From Vibrio sp. STUT-A11 (GTDB lineage: Bacteria; Pseudomonadota; Gammaproteobacteria; Enterobacterales; Vibrionaceae), in assembly GCF_026000435.1 (NCBI RefSeq), contig NZ_AP026764.1, forward strand, positions 1,302,001 through 1,366,000: a stretch of DNA of 64,000 nucleotides, read 5' to 3'. The notes under the pieces were generated by a model, which saw only the letters and a list, made by a program, of their open reading frames with translations, did not search any database and was not told the origin of the DNA. Of this stretch, positions 26,974-36,579 are shown one piece after another; position 1 is the first letter of the stretch, and every line of letters begins with the position of its first letter. The position numbers and the translations under genes are program-made.

Positions 26974-27705
26974 ATGGTCTCGATGGAATTCGATTCGATA
27001 AACTTGGTTGCGTTAGGTTTGATCTTTCTTGGCTCCTACGTTCAAACGGCGATTGGTTTTGGCTTAGCAATTGTTGCTGCTCCTTTACTTATTATCTGGT
27101 CTCCAGAATATGTCCCTGCGCCTATCTGTTTAGTCGCTTTATTTATTTCATTGATGAACGCAATGAAGCACCGAAGCAGCGTTGAGATTGGTGGCTTGAA
27201 AATGGCGCTGATAGGGCGTATTCCGGGTTCTATTGCCGGTGGCGTCATGTTGTTCTTTGTATCAACAGAAGCACTTACGCTGTGGATTGGTATTCTAGTA
27301 CTGTTCGCCGTGATTGTGAGTGTTTTGCCGTTTAGAATTGAACCAACGCCAACTCGTATGACATTTGCGGGTTTCTTTTCTGGCTTGTTTGGTACCAGCT
27401 CAGCTATCGGGGGCCCACCAATGGCGCTCTTGCTGCAACATCAAGAAGCTAATCAGTTACGCGGTAACCTATCGGCTTTTTTCGTCGTAAGCTCTATCAT
27501 TTCATTGATCGTTCAGATACCCGCTGGCTTTTTCACATGGAATCATTTGCTTATCACTATTCCTCTGCTGCCTGCAGCGGCGCTTGGCTATTGGCTAGCG
27601 ATTAAAACGACTCAGTCTTTACCAAAAGAAAAAATCCGAATTGGTGCACTGACACTCTGTTTTGTTAGCGGCTTTACGGCCATTGTGCAGGGTGTGACTT
27701 TGTAG
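26974..27705 (+). CDS. TSUP-family transporter (TauE/SafE-like)
   Basis: A 243-residue membrane protein with about 8 segments in two repeats. The repeat signatures are visible as GSYVQTAIGFGLAIVAAP (about 19-36) and GLFGTSSAIGGPPMALLL (about 137-154), typical of the sulfite exporter TauE/SafE family. The likely role is export or uptake of small organosulfur or other organic anions; the substrate cannot be inferred. Start is ATG 26974 or the in-frame ATG nine bases later. Confidence 0.85.
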   Translation: MVSMEFDSINLVALGLIFLGSYVQTAIGFGLAIVAAPLLIIWSPEYVPAPICLVALFISLMNAMKHRSSVEIGGLKMALIGRIPGSIAGGVMLFFVSTEALTLWIGILVLFAVIVSVLPFRIEPTPTRMTFAGFFSGLFGTSSAIGGPPMALLLQHQEANQLRGNLSAFFVVSSIISLIVQIPAGFFTWNHLLITIPLLPAAALGYWLAIKTTQSLPKEKIRIGALTLCFVSGFTAIVQGVTL

Positions 27706-27768
27706 GTTGTCTGATACTGCGTTGTGAATTAACTATAGTGATAGAACGATAAATCAAAAGGAATGGAT

Positions 27769-28155
27769 ATGATTACCGCTCTCTACGCTTGTATTTTGAC
27801 TGTACTACTGATTTGGCTGGCAATTCAGGTTATTAAACTGAGACGCAAGAATAAGGTCGCTTACGCAGATGGTGGGGTCGAAGCGCTTCAAATAGCGCGA
27901 AGTGCGCAAAGCAATGCGAGTGAATACATTCCCATTACATTGATATTAATGGCGCTATTGGAGTACAACGGCGCGCAACCTGTTTGGATACATCTCACCG
28001 GTATCATCTTCGTGATTGGGCGTATTATTCACGCGCGAGGTATTTTGCAAGAGAGATTTAAAGGTCGGGTTAAAGGGATGCAGCTGACTTTTCTAATCAT
28101 GGTTGCGTTGGTTGTTTTGAATGTGATTTATCTGCCTTACGACAAGATTTGGTAA
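27769..28155 (+). CDS. MAPEG-family membrane protein
   Basis: About 128 residues with four membrane segments. The Arg/Asn-rich stretch after helix 1 (ALQIARSAQSNASEYIP) and the RIIHARGI helix fit MAPEG (membrane-associated proteins in eicosanoid and glutathione metabolism), bacterial YecN-like members. Start ATG 27769 is set by AAAAGGA six bases upstream. A glutathione-linked role is possible but unproven for bacterial members. Confidence 0.82.
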   Translation: MITALYACILTVLLIWLAIQVIKLRRKNKVAYADGGVEALQIARSAQSNASEYIPITLILMALLEYNGAQPVWIHLTGIIFVIGRIIHARGILQERFKGRVKGMQLTFLIMVALVVLNVIYLPYDKIW

Positions 28156-28156
28156 A

Positions 28157-28190
28157 AAGCCCTGCATGAATGTTTTCTGCCGGGCTTGTT
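28157..28190. terminator. Hairpin between MAPEG and EamA genes
   Basis: AAGCCC (28157-28162) pairs with GGGCTT (28182-28187) with short flanking T-runs; a weak to moderate shared terminator for two convergent genes. Confidence 0.55.
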
Positions 28191-28206
28191 ACTTTGACAA
28201 TCTATT

Positions 28207-29112
28207 TTAAGCACTTCTGCGAGCGAAGGGTAATCGAATATGTCGACCAAACGCGTTAATCATCGCACCTGTGACGATTAACCCTGCGCCAATGTACGTC
28301 CATACTGACGGTAGCTCACCAAAGACGACAATACCTATCAGGCCAGAGAAGACTATCTGAATATAAGAGTAGGCTGAGGCTTTGCCTGCTTCTTGAGTCT
28401 GCATAGCTTTCGTCATACCAAGTTGACCAATTTGGGTGAAAACACCAATTAAAACCAACATGATGGTCAGATAAAGATCAGGCACAACAAAATTGTCTCC
28501 CATCAATATTATCGACGCAGGCAGGGCGACAAGAGGGAAATAGAAAATAATGACTGAACTGTCTTCTGTCCGGCTCAATTTTCTGACGATTACATATGCG
28601 ATAGAGCTACCAAACGCGCCTAACAGTGCCATCATGACGCTAAATGGAGGTAGTGCATGTTCCGCTGATGCACCGGTTTCGGGGCGCACCATCACGTAGA
28701 TACCAAGCAAACATAACGCGATACAAACCAATGTTGATGGTTGAATCCGCTCTTTTAAGAAAAATACCGCGAGCAAAGCGGTAAATGCCGGATGAATATA
28801 TTGGAAAATGGTCGCTTCTGCCAAAGGTAGCGTGGTGACAGAGTAGTATACGCAGACTAACGCAACGGTGCCCACAGCCCCTCGAATGAACAATAAAGGT
28901 TTGTTGTTTCCCCAGATAGAAATTCGTTTACGCTTCACATCTAAGTAACTAATCACTAAGGAAACCAGAGCCCTTGCTGCGACGATCTCAAAAACGGGGA
29001 TACCGTATAAACTGACGTGTTTGACCGTCGCGGACATCAGTGCGAAACCAAAAGCCGAAAGAACCATAAAGCGCACACCAATGGGAACCATGGTGCTTAA
29101 AGAATTAGACAT
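28207..29112 (-). CDS. EamA/DMT-superfamily transporter
   Basis: A 301-residue protein with ten membrane segments in two EamA repeats. The repeat ends are recognisable (LPLAEATIFQYIHPAFTALL at the end of the first repeat and YSYIQIVFSGLIGIVVFGE in the second). Drug/metabolite family exporter in the inner membrane; substrate unknown. Monocistronic on the minus strand. Confidence 0.87.
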   Translation of the reverse strand: MSNSLSTMVPIGVRFMVLSAFGFALMSATVKHVSLYGIPVFEIVAARALVSLVISYLDVKRKRISIWGNNKPLLFIRGAVGTVALVCVYYSVTTLPLAEATIFQYIHPAFTALLAVFFLKERIQPSTLVCIALCLLGIYVMVRPETGASAEHALPPFSVMMALLGAFGSSIAYVIVRKLSRTEDSSVIIFYFPLVALPASIILMGDNFVVPDLYLTIMLVLIGVFTQIGQLGMTKAMQTQEAGKASAYSYIQIVFSGLIGIVVFGELPSVWTYIGAGLIVTGAMINAFGRHIRLPFARRSA

Positions 29113-29306
29113 GAGAATGCTCGATTGTTGCGTGAGATCTCACTTTAACATACTCAGCGTTCAAAATATGCCACTAGATAAAATGAAATTTGCCGATAAA
29201 ATGGCATTACACTTTGATATTTATCCGCTTCGCCAATCATTAGCAATGCATCGATACATTACGTTTTATGGTTGGTATAAATTTGCCTAACTCACGAGGA
29301 AATAAC

Positions 29307-29762
29307 ATGATTCCAGTACAAGCAACCCACGTGTCAGGTGTCGTCATTTCTGAGATTGATGGCGTGATCAAAATGTTGCTCTTAAAACGTGTGAAAGGCG
29401 GTTACTGGTGTCACGTCGCAGGTGGTGTAGAAGAGGGAGAGCTAGGGTGGCAAACCATCTTAAGAGAACTTAAAGAAGAAACACAGATAACCAATGTAGA
29501 GCTGCATACCGCCGACTTTCTAGAGCAGTTTTATGAAGCGAAAAAGAACCGTGTCATGGTGATCCCTTGTTTTGTTATGTTCTGCCAGCCCAATCAAGGT
29601 GTCACGCTAAACCACGAGCATACTGAATATCGCTGGTGTACATTAGAAGAAGCGAAACAATTGGCGCCTTTTGCAAATCAACACAAACTTTATGAACACG
29701 TGTGGATGAATTACGTTGATAAGTCCAAACTGACTCCTTTCACACTCATAGAACAAGAATAA
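29307..29762 (+). CDS. Nudix hydrolase
   Basis: A 151-residue Nudix protein. The Nudix box runs from about residue 40 as GGVEEGE, seven residues, RELKEET; the Gly near its end is replaced by Gln, and the catalytic Glu residues remain. It hydrolyses a nucleoside diphosphate linked to another moiety; the substrate is unknown. The ATG at 29307 has a CGAGGAA site. The next gene follows after nine bases, so the two are probably cotranscribed. Confidence 0.87.
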   Translation: MIPVQATHVSGVVISEIDGVIKMLLLKRVKGGYWCHVAGGVEEGELGWQTILRELKEETQITNVELHTADFLEQFYEAKKNRVMVIPCFVMFCQPNQGVTLNHEHTEYRWCTLEEAKQLAPFANQHKLYEHVWMNYVDKSKLTPFTLIEQE

Positions 29763-29771
29763 AGGAAGATA

Positions 29772-30320
29772 ATGCTGCAAGCCGATAATTTACAACAACG
29801 CGCTGCGATATCTGACAGAATATCGATGGAGCCGTTGGCGTCGAAACACACCTTAGAGCTGCTAGAAACCGTCAATGCCAATCGTGAAAGGCTAACGGTT
29901 TATTTACCCTGGCCTGAGTTTGTGACCAACAGACGTGAAGCTCGCCACTACATTTCACAAAGAGTCGATAGCAATGCAGTCGATGCATATTGGTTTGCGA
30001 TTTATTTCGATGATCGTTTTGCTGGAGTGATTGGCTCAAAAGGGGTCGATCCAGAGACACGCGCGACCGAGATAGCTTATTGGCTTGCGGATCATGGCAG
30101 AGGTAATCAGCTAATTGATCAGGTGCTTTCTATTCTGATCCTTTACCTTAAAAAGAAAGGGAATGCTCAATCGATCCAATTCCACTGCTTAGAAGAGAAT
30201 ACCCCGAGTATCAGAATTGCCGAGCGTACTGGGGCGAAACTGAAACACTACCTGGATCATGAGTTTGATATGTTGGATCGTTCTCAGAGGTTGGGAGTCT
30301 ATGAGTTGCCTCTAAGATAA
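29772..30320 (+). CDS. RimJ/RimL-type GNAT acetyltransferase
   Basis: A 182-residue GNAT protein of the RimJ/RimL type, marked by YLPWPEFV near residue 43, IAYWLADHGRGNQLI (acetyl-CoA site, about 97-111) and SIRIAERTGAK near the end. It probably acetylates a protein N terminus or an amine substrate. It lies nine bases after the Nudix gene and is closed by a terminator. Confidence 0.84.
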   Translation: MLQADNLQQRAAISDRISMEPLASKHTLELLETVNANRERLTVYLPWPEFVTNRREARHYISQRVDSNAVDAYWFAIYFDDRFAGVIGSKGVDPETRATEIAYWLADHGRGNQLIDQVLSILILYLKKKGNAQSIQFHCLEENTPSIRIAERTGAKLKHYLDHEFDMLDRSQRLGVYELPLR

Positions 30321-30330
30321 CGTATTTAAA

Positions 30331-30358
30331 AAAACCGCCTTAATCGGCGGTTTTTTGT
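30331..30358. terminator. Shared terminator after the GNAT and DASS genes
   Basis: AAAACCGCC (30331-30339) with GGCGGTTTT (30346-30354), then a T-run; functions for both converging genes. Confidence 0.85.
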
Positions 30359-30382
30359 TTTTCGGAAAGGCCTTCGCCAGAC

Positions 30383-31786
30383 TTACCAAAGACCAAGTAA
30401 TTTCCACCATGCGCCACCCACGAAAACAAAAATCGGGATAACGATGAGAGAGAAGATGAAACCAATTTTCCACCAACTTTGCAGGCTGTGGAATCCTGCG
30501 CCAAACAGAATTGGCGCGGGGCCAGAAGAGTAGTGGGTAGTTGACATGTAAAGGTTACTGAAAATACCCAGTACGATAGCGGCCAACATAGGTGGCGCTC
30601 CTGCCGAAATAGCAATGGCAAGGAATGCTGAGTACATTGCGCTGATATGAGCCATGGCGCTCGCCATTAGATAGTGGCTGTAGTAGTAAACCAGCAGCAA
30701 TACAACAACCGTTGTAACCCAGCCAAACCCAGATAACGATTCGCTCATAGACTGGCTGAACCAGCCGATAAAGCCAAGGCTGTTAAGTTGTGCTGCCATC
30801 ATTACCAGAACGGCGAACCAAGTGATGGTATGCCAGGCTTCTTTTTCTCCGAGTACTGCGTCCCAGGTAATGGTGCGTGTCATCAGCAAGAACACCAAAC
30901 CCAATAGTGCAGTAACGGTCGAATGAATGCCTAACGTTGGGCCAAGAACCCACAGTGACACCATACCAACGAAGGTAATACCAACCATGATTTCATCACG
31001 AGTCATATTGCCCATTTCTGCCAATTTCTGACGAGCGATTTCGCGCATCTCTGGCGTTTTCTTTAACTCAGGCGGGAACACGAAGTACATCACAAGTGGA
31101 ATAAGGAATAAACACAGCAGGCCCGGTACGATCGCTGCCGTTGCCCAACCCGCCCATGTGATCTCGACGCCTTGTTCTTTTGCGAAGTTAGCGGCGAGAG
31201 GGTTACCTGCCATTGAAGTCAGGAACATCGCACAAGTGATCGCATTACATTGGAAGATACATTGAACCAAGAAAGAACCGATACGGTTTTCTGTGCCTTT
31301 TTCTGGATCAGAATCGTATGCGCTGGCGACAGAACGGAATAGAGGAGAGATGATGCCGCCACAACGTGCTGTTGTACTTGGCGTCGCAGGTGCAAAAAGC
31401 AAATCGGTTAGAACAAGGCCGTACGCAAGGCCAAGTGAGTTGTGGCCTAATTTGGCGATAAACCAGTAACCCACACGACGCCCGAACCCAGTCGTGATAA
31501 AACCGCGGGAGATGAAAAACGCAGCGGCGATCATCCAGATAGTCGGGTGTGCAAAGCCAGTGAGAGCGGTCTTTATCGGTAGCACATCTAGTAATGTCGC
31601 TACGGTTAAACCGGTTAAGGCCATTGCGCCAAGAGGTAAAGGAGCAAGAATCAAACTTAACACAGTCGTGACAAAAATAGCCATCATATGCCAGGCTTGA
31701 TCGGATAGTCCTTCAGGTGCCGGGAGAAACCACAATATACAGCCTATCGCAACCAGCAGGAGCATTTTCATTTTGGAATTATTCAT
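30383..31786 (-). CDS. DASS-family (SLC13) di/tricarboxylate transporter
   Basis: A 467-residue membrane protein with about 12 segments. It carries the DASS blocks LLFAPATPSTTARCGGI (about 130-146; the first Ser-rich sodium and substrate loop) and TSMAGNPLAANFA (about 188-200; compare SNT). It resembles the CitT/TtdT-type antiporters for citrate, tartrate or succinate. The divergent CitA/DcuS-like kinase and its regulator start 275 bases away, so expression is probably carboxylate-induced. Which acid it carries is not decided by sequence alone. Confidence 0.87.
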   Translation of the reverse strand: MNNSKMKMLLLVAIGCILWFLPAPEGLSDQAWHMMAIFVTTVLSLILAPLPLGAMALTGLTVATLLDVLPIKTALTGFAHPTIWMIAAAFFISRGFITTGFGRRVGYWFIAKLGHNSLGLAYGLVLTDLLFAPATPSTTARCGGIISPLFRSVASAYDSDPEKGTENRIGSFLVQCIFQCNAITCAMFLTSMAGNPLAANFAKEQGVEITWAGWATAAIVPGLLCLFLIPLVMYFVFPPELKKTPEMREIARQKLAEMGNMTRDEIMVGITFVGMVSLWVLGPTLGIHSTVTALLGLVFLLMTRTITWDAVLGEKEAWHTITWFAVLVMMAAQLNSLGFIGWFSQSMSESLSGFGWVTTVVVLLLVYYYSHYLMASAMAHISAMYSAFLAIAISAGAPPMLAAIVLGIFSNLYMSTTHYSSGPAPILFGAGFHSLQSWWKIGFIFSLIVIPIFVFVGGAWWKLLGLW

Positions 31787-32061
31787 ACATCCATCTCCAA
31801 GTTAATTTTTCTCCATAATAGGGTCTGGATGGTGAGGAAAACTGAGGCAAATCAATTTCATGAGGAAGTGGTTTTTGCACTTGTTTAACTTGGGTGCTGA
31901 GGTAGATTCGGGCTGCAAACGCATTGAGAATAAACTCATTAAAATAATAAAAATCATAAAATTCATCATTGAGATATCGGTCAAGTTTTATCGCGTATTC
32001 CTCAATAATTGGTACAGACTTACGGTAAGCTTTGGTCTAGGTAATCTTTAGGAATTCTCAC
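31787..32061. promoter_or_regulatory. Divergent control region of carboxylate carrier and two-component genes
   Basis: Holds the promoters of the carrier (minus) and of the sensor gene (plus). A very AT-rich block at about 31925-31975 is a likely binding area for a CitB-type regulator, which favours AT-rich direct repeats. No exact operator was resolved. Confidence 0.45.
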
Positions 32062-33636
32062 GTGGCTATCACCTCTTTTACCTTCACCAAGCAATTGGCC
32101 GCATTACTGAGTGGCGTGATGCTATTTGTTATGCTGAGCTGGTGGAGTTACAGTGCGTATCAATTGGATGAGGTCCTCACTCATCAAATCAGTTTGCGAG
32201 CACAAGTCCAGTCTCAGCAGCTATCTCTGTTACCCAGTCTCGTTACCGCTGTTTCATCTGGAAAAGCCGAAGCGGTGTCAGAGATCATTACTGCAGTTCA
32301 GGCGGTAAGTGATGCCGACTTTATTACCGTTAGCGATAAAAACGGTATCAGGTTGGCACATCCGGTTGAAGCACGCATTGGCCTGCATGTTACTGGCGGC
32401 GATATCGAAAGAGCGTTAAACACTGGTGATTCTTATCTGTCGTACGGTATCGGCTCTTTAGGTCCTTCTATTCGTTACATCTCGCCAATTTTGTCTGACG
32501 ATGGCAACGTGATTGGAATGATCAAAGTCGGATACCTCATTGATACGGTCGACTTATGGACCAGTGAACAGCTGTTACCTTTGCTCGTATTTGGGCTTGG
32601 TGCAGTTTGCATTTGTATTTGGTTGTCCTGGAAGTTCTCACACTATGTCAGAAAACAGATGCAAGAGATGGAACCCTGGCAGCTTAAGCAAGCATTAAAA
32701 ACCTATCAAGGCGTATTGGAAGCCACTTATGAAGGGTTAGTCGCGATAAACTCAAAAGGCCATGTATACCTGATTAATGATTCTGCTCGTTCGATGTTGA
32801 ATTATAATCTAGAACACGGTGAAGCATTCATTGATGGTATTGATAACCCAACCAGCTTCTCTCTTGCCGGAGAAGACTACATCAATGGTTTGATTCGCGT
32901 GAATGGAAAAAACTTGGTGGTGAACCGAGTAACGTTACGAACCTCAACCGGAGAACCTTATGGTGCCGTGTTTAGTTTGCGTGACCAAAATGAGCTGCAT
33001 GTACTCTCAGAGAAAATTAGTCAGGTAAATCAGTACATGGAGAATATGAGAGTGGCTCGGCACGAATATCAAAATAAACTCTCGACGATTTCAGGTTTAC
33101 TGCAGATGGGGGCCTACGAAAAAGCATTAGCGGTTTGTTTGTCGCAAGCCAAAGCCAGCCAGTCACAGCTGGATTCATTAAATGCTCTTAAGGGCCGTCC
33201 TACGTTATCTGCGTTGATTTTGGCGAAGGCGAGTAAAGCAAATGAACTCGATGTTGCCTTCAGCATTGATTGTCAAAGCGATTTGAGTCGGCTCTCTAAG
33301 CGTCTATCGGAAGAACAGTTGTGCGCTTTGATAGGTAATCTGGCACAAAACTCATTAGATGCTGTGAAAGGAAAAGAGGATGGTCGCGTTGATATTCATA
33401 TCTCAGAATCTGAGTGCGAGTACACTATCCAAATAGTCAACAATGGACCGATGGTTGAAAGTGAACTGGAAACCTTGTGCGAGCTTGGGTTTACCAGCAA
33501 ACTAAGCAATTCCGAACATGGCGTAGGTATGCATATCGTTCGCTCTGTAGTTGAGCAAGGTCGCGGCCATATGGAACTTGATAGCGACGAATTAGAAACG
33601 GCATTCACCGTGTATTTTTCTAAGGAGATAGCATGA
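32062..33636 (+). CDS. CitA/DcuS-family sensor histidine kinase
   Basis: A 524-residue kinase. A membrane segment at about 12-32 is followed by a periplasmic PAS-like (sCache) ligand domain (about 38-170), a second membrane segment (172-192), and a cytoplasmic PAS domain (about 215-310). The kinase core has H334 in the CitA/DcuS form (RHEYQNKLSTISGLL), then an ATPase domain with GNLAQNSLDA and HGVGMHIV. It senses an external carboxylate. GTG start with an AGGAA site. It overlaps its response regulator by 4 bases. Confidence 0.9.
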   Translation: MAITSFTFTKQLAALLSGVMLFVMLSWWSYSAYQLDEVLTHQISLRAQVQSQQLSLLPSLVTAVSSGKAEAVSEIITAVQAVSDADFITVSDKNGIRLAHPVEARIGLHVTGGDIERALNTGDSYLSYGIGSLGPSIRYISPILSDDGNVIGMIKVGYLIDTVDLWTSEQLLPLLVFGLGAVCICIWLSWKFSHYVRKQMQEMEPWQLKQALKTYQGVLEATYEGLVAINSKGHVYLINDSARSMLNYNLEHGEAFIDGIDNPTSFSLAGEDYINGLIRVNGKNLVVNRVTLRTSTGEPYGAVFSLRDQNELHVLSEKISQVNQYMENMRVARHEYQNKLSTISGLLQMGAYEKALAVCLSQAKASQSQLDSLNALKGRPTLSALILAKASKANELDVAFSIDCQSDLSRLSKRLSEEQLCALIGNLAQNSLDAVKGKEDGRVDIHISESECEYTIQIVNNGPMVESELETLCELGFTSKLSNSEHGVGMHIVRSVVEQGRGHMELDSDELETAFTVYFSKEIA

Positions 33637-34325
33637 TAAAAGTTGTGATTGTAGAAGATGATCCTAGCATAGCTGAGCTGCATCACCACTTTGTAGAACA
33701 AGTCGAAAAATATCAGGTAGTTGGTATCGCTGGTAGCGTCCATATTGCTCGCCAGTTAGTCGAGAGAGTGCAACCAGACTTGGTCATCGTCGACAATTAT
33801 CTTCCCGATGGCTTGGGTGTCGATCTGGTCTATCAATGGCTCACTAATGAACACAAGCCCGAGTGCATTTTGGTTACAGCGGCAAATGATGTTGATACCG
33901 TTCAAAAAGCTCATCGGTTTGGTGCGTTTGATTATTTGATTAAGCCGATGGACTATTCACGCCTTACTGAAAGCTTGCAGCGATTTGCAAAAGTGAAAAA
34001 TCACATGAGCAGCCAAGGTTCTTTTCGGCAGTCTCAATTGGATGATCTGTTTCATTCTGGCAAGTCGAACACAGTTGAACTGAATCAGGTCGAGCTTGCT
34101 GGGCTTGACCCTTTTATGTATCGACAGGTTATCGGCCTGTTCACTCACATTAATATCGAACATACTGCTGCCAGTGTATCCGGACAGTTGCCGATCAGTA
34201 AAAGTACGGCTCGTCGCTATTTGGATAAAGCGGTTGAACAAGGAGACTTGGTGGCGTTTCTAGAGCATGGCAAGGTAGGGCGCCCAACACGGGTGTATCG
34301 CAATAAACACATCTCAGAAAATTAA
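33633..34325 (+). CDS. CitB/DcuR-family response regulator
   Basis: A 230-residue regulator with a receiver domain (D54 in VIVDNYLPDG) and a C-terminal winged helix of the CitB/DcuR type (about 155-225; LPISKSTARRYLDKAVEQ). It is the cognate partner of the overlapping kinase gene. Its most obvious target is the divergent DASS transporter gene. Confidence 0.9.
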   Translation: MIKVVIVEDDPSIAELHHHFVEQVEKYQVVGIAGSVHIARQLVERVQPDLVIVDNYLPDGLGVDLVYQWLTNEHKPECILVTAANDVDTVQKAHRFGAFDYLIKPMDYSRLTESLQRFAKVKNHMSSQGSFRQSQLDDLFHSGKSNTVELNQVELAGLDPFMYRQVIGLFTHINIEHTAASVSGQLPISKSTARRYLDKAVEQGDLVAFLEHGKVGRPTRVYRNKHISEN

Positions 34326-34348
34326 CTGAATCAAATTTTAAGCAAAAT

Positions 34349-34386
34349 AAAGGCTCTTAAAGAGAATTCAATAAGAGCCTTTTTCT
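34349..34386. terminator. Shared terminator
   Basis: AAAGGCTCTTA (34349-34359) with TAAGAGCCTTT (34372-34382) and a T5 tract; serves the response regulator and the convergent YbaK-type gene. Confidence 0.85.
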
Positions 34387-34404
34387 TTGAGGTTTGGGGG
34401 AATA

Positions 34405-34884
34405 TCAATGTAGAACCTCACTACTGAACCTTAGGTATTTGCAGTCGTTCATCAATTCTTTAAACGACTCTCTGTCTAGTTTGATCAATGTTTCATGGTC
34501 ACCCGCTTCTAGATAGACATGATCCAGATTTGCTAATCTTTCATCGCACACCGTTGCCATGTGGTATGGGCTACCAATTGGCGGTACCGCCCCATGTTCG
34601 CAGTCGGTAAAAAGACGATAAACCATGCTTTCTTTAACCAAGTGGAAAGAAGCGTTGAACTCGTCGTTTAATCTCGACAAGCTAATTTTATTGTTGGCCG
34701 GTAATACCGCCATCATATGATGACCGTCGTGATCTTCAAGGATCACGGCTTTCGCCAAGTTCATCAAAGGTATACCTGCAGATACACCACTTTGAAGAGA
34801 GCTATGACTGTGGCTGTGATTCACTGTTTGAAAGTGAATATTGTGATCAGTCAGGTATTGATCCAATCGGGTTGCAATCGTCAT
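34405..34884 (-). CDS. YbaK/ProX-like aminoacyl-tRNA deacylase domain protein
   Basis: A 159-residue protein of the YbaK/prolyl-tRNA synthetase editing family. The conserved Lys in NLAKAVILED (about residue 45) and the GAVPPIGSPY loop (about 98-107) mark the substrate pocket. Members hydrolyse mischarged tRNA in trans. The length matches stand-alone editing proteins. Transcribed alone. Confidence 0.84.
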   Translation of the reverse strand: MTIATRLDQYLTDHNIHFQTVNHSHSHSSLQSGVSAGIPLMNLAKAVILEDHDGHHMMAVLPANNKISLSRLNDEFNASFHLVKESMVYRLFTDCEHGAVPPIGSPYHMATVCDERLANLDHVYLEAGDHETLIKLDRESFKELMNDCKYLRFSSEVLH

Positions 34885-35037
34885 AAAACCTCCACGTGTA
34901 TTACACCTTTAAGAGTATAGGAGATAAGTGAAGTCATCGCTTATTTTCTCTCGGTTCAATGACGCTTATTAAGCGCCTGTCCTACGCTTACGTTAAAGCC
35001 TGCGTGAACGACGGGCAATAACTGAACTGGAGGCAAC

Positions 35038-36579
35038 ATGAGTAAACCAATTATCGCCGACAACAAGCCGATCAAAGTCAATTTGCTGGAAGGGAAAGAA
35101 TACTATTTTTGTCGTTGTGGGCGATCGAAAAGCCAACCTTATTGTGATGGTTCACATTCCGGAACTGGTTTGAAACCGATGAGCTTTGTTGCCGAAAAAG
35201 ATGAAGAGGCGTACTTATGTCGCTGTAAGCAGACCGCCAACGCGCCTTTTTGCGATGGTACCCATAAACAATTCACGGTAGATCAAGTGGGGCACGAAGC
35301 ACCTGAAGTGAAAAAAGAGAAAAGTGGAAAACCAGCGGCGGCGTCGACACAAGAAGAACCTACTTTGGAGTTCATTCACCAACTGGCGCGAGAAGGTCTA
35401 TCTAAATTTGGCCATCATGGACCAATGGTAGCAATGGGGGTGCCTAGACATCTGTTACCACATTGGGACGCAATACAAATTATGGTCGCTCAGATGGCCA
35501 CTCAGCCATTGATGGAAGATGTGCCAGTCGCAACCGAGTTAATTGTGGGGCCGAATGCACGTAAGCCTCTCAAATTGGCGATCCCTTTGTTAGTCTCGGA
35601 CATGAGTTTTGGCGCGTTATCAGAAGAGGCAAAAATTGCGCTCTCTAAAGGCGCAGAATTAGCCGGTACAGGAATTTGTTCAGGTGAAGGGGGAATGTTG
35701 CCTGAAGAGCAAGCCGCAAACTCACGGTATTTTTACGAGCTTGCCAGCGCACAATTTGGCTATGACGAGTCTAAATTGCATGGTGTACAAGCTTTTCATT
35801 TTAAAGGCGGACAGGGCGCGAAAACGGGAACCGGAGGACACCTGCCGGGCAGTAAAAACGTAGGGAAAATAGCTGAAATACGTGGTATTCCCGAAGGAGA
35901 ACCAGCGATTTCTCCTCCGACATTTAGAAATCTTCATTCCGTTCAAGATTTCAGGAAATTTGCTGACAGAGTACGTGCCATTACCGGAGGTATACCCATT
36001 GGCTTTAAGCTCAGCGCAAATCATATCGAGCAAGATATTCAGTTCGCTCTGGAAGCCAGTGCGGATTACATCATTCTTGATGGTCGTGGCGGTGGTACTG
36101 GCTCTGCTCCTTCTATGTTTCGTGATCACATTAGTGTACCAACCATTCCTGCTTTAGCTCGTGCGCGCAAATACTTGGATGAAAAGGGTGTTAGTGACAA
36201 TGTCACGTTGATTGTGACTGGCGGATTAAGAGTACCGATGGACTTTGTTAAAGCCTTGGCGTTAGGGGCGGATGGTGTTGCCATTGCTAACAGTGCGATG
36301 CAATCTATCGGCTGCGTAGCGGCACGAATTTGTAACACCAACAACTGTCCTGCTGGGGTTGCCACACAAAAACTGGATCTAAGGCAGCGTCTTGATATCG
36401 ACAAATCCTCCCAACAATTGAAGAACTTTTTTGATGCTTCCGCAGAGCTGATGCAGGTGATGGCCAGAGCATGTGGGCACAATGCACTTAGTCAGTTCAA
36501 CATCAATGATTTAGCTACATGGGACAGGAATATGGCACAGTTATCAGGAATAAAGTATTCGGGAGTCACCGACATTTAA
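35038..36579 (+). CDS. CDGSH iron-sulfur / FMN-binding glutamate synthase-like fusion
   Basis: A 513-residue cytoplasmic protein. Two tandem CDGSH-type iron-sulfur motifs open it (C25, C27, C36, H40 and C61, C63, C72, H76), each expected to hold a [2Fe-2S] cluster. A linker at about 80-110 leads to a glutamate synthase-like FMN barrel (about 110-500), with FMN-binding GGRGGGTGSAP near 350 and the three cysteines of a [3Fe-4S] site (C426, C432, C437). The glutaminase and NADPH parts of true glutamate synthase are absent. A GGAGG site precedes the ATG. It is probably a redox enzyme that feeds electrons to or from the FMN through the CDGSH clusters. katG follows 195 bases later. Confidence 0.85.
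   Translation: MSKPIIADNKPIKVNLLEGKEYYFCRCGRSKSQPYCDGSHSGTGLKPMSFVAEKDEEAYLCRCKQTANAPFCDGTHKQFTVDQVGHEAPEVKKEKSGKPAAASTQEEPTLEFIHQLAREGLSKFGHHGPMVAMGVPRHLLPHWDAIQIMVAQMATQPLMEDVPVATELIVGPNARKPLKLAIPLLVSDMSFGALSEEAKIALSKGAELAGTGICSGEGGMLPEEQAANSRYFYELASAQFGYDESKLHGVQAFHFKGGQGAKTGTGGHLPGSKNVGKIAEIRGIPEGEPAISPPTFRNLHSVQDFRKFADRVRAITGGIPIGFKLSANHIEQDIQFALEASADYIILDGRGGGTGSAPSMFRDHISVPTIPALARARKYLDEKGVSDNVTLIVTGGLRVPMDFVKALALGADGVAIANSAMQSIGCVAARICNTNNCPAGVATQKLDLRQRLDIDKSSQQLKNFFDASAELMQVMARACGHNALSQFNINDLATWDRNMAQLSGIKYSGVTDI

Noticed and set aside
29021..29290. 89-residue frame upstream of the Nudix gene
   Set aside because: Begins inside the EamA gene on the opposite strand and lacks any domain; the Nudix start has a much better site.
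31802..32051. Short frames on both strands in the carrier-sensor divergent region
   Set aside because: AT-rich promoter DNA with Ile/Lys-rich translations and no ribosome sites of note.
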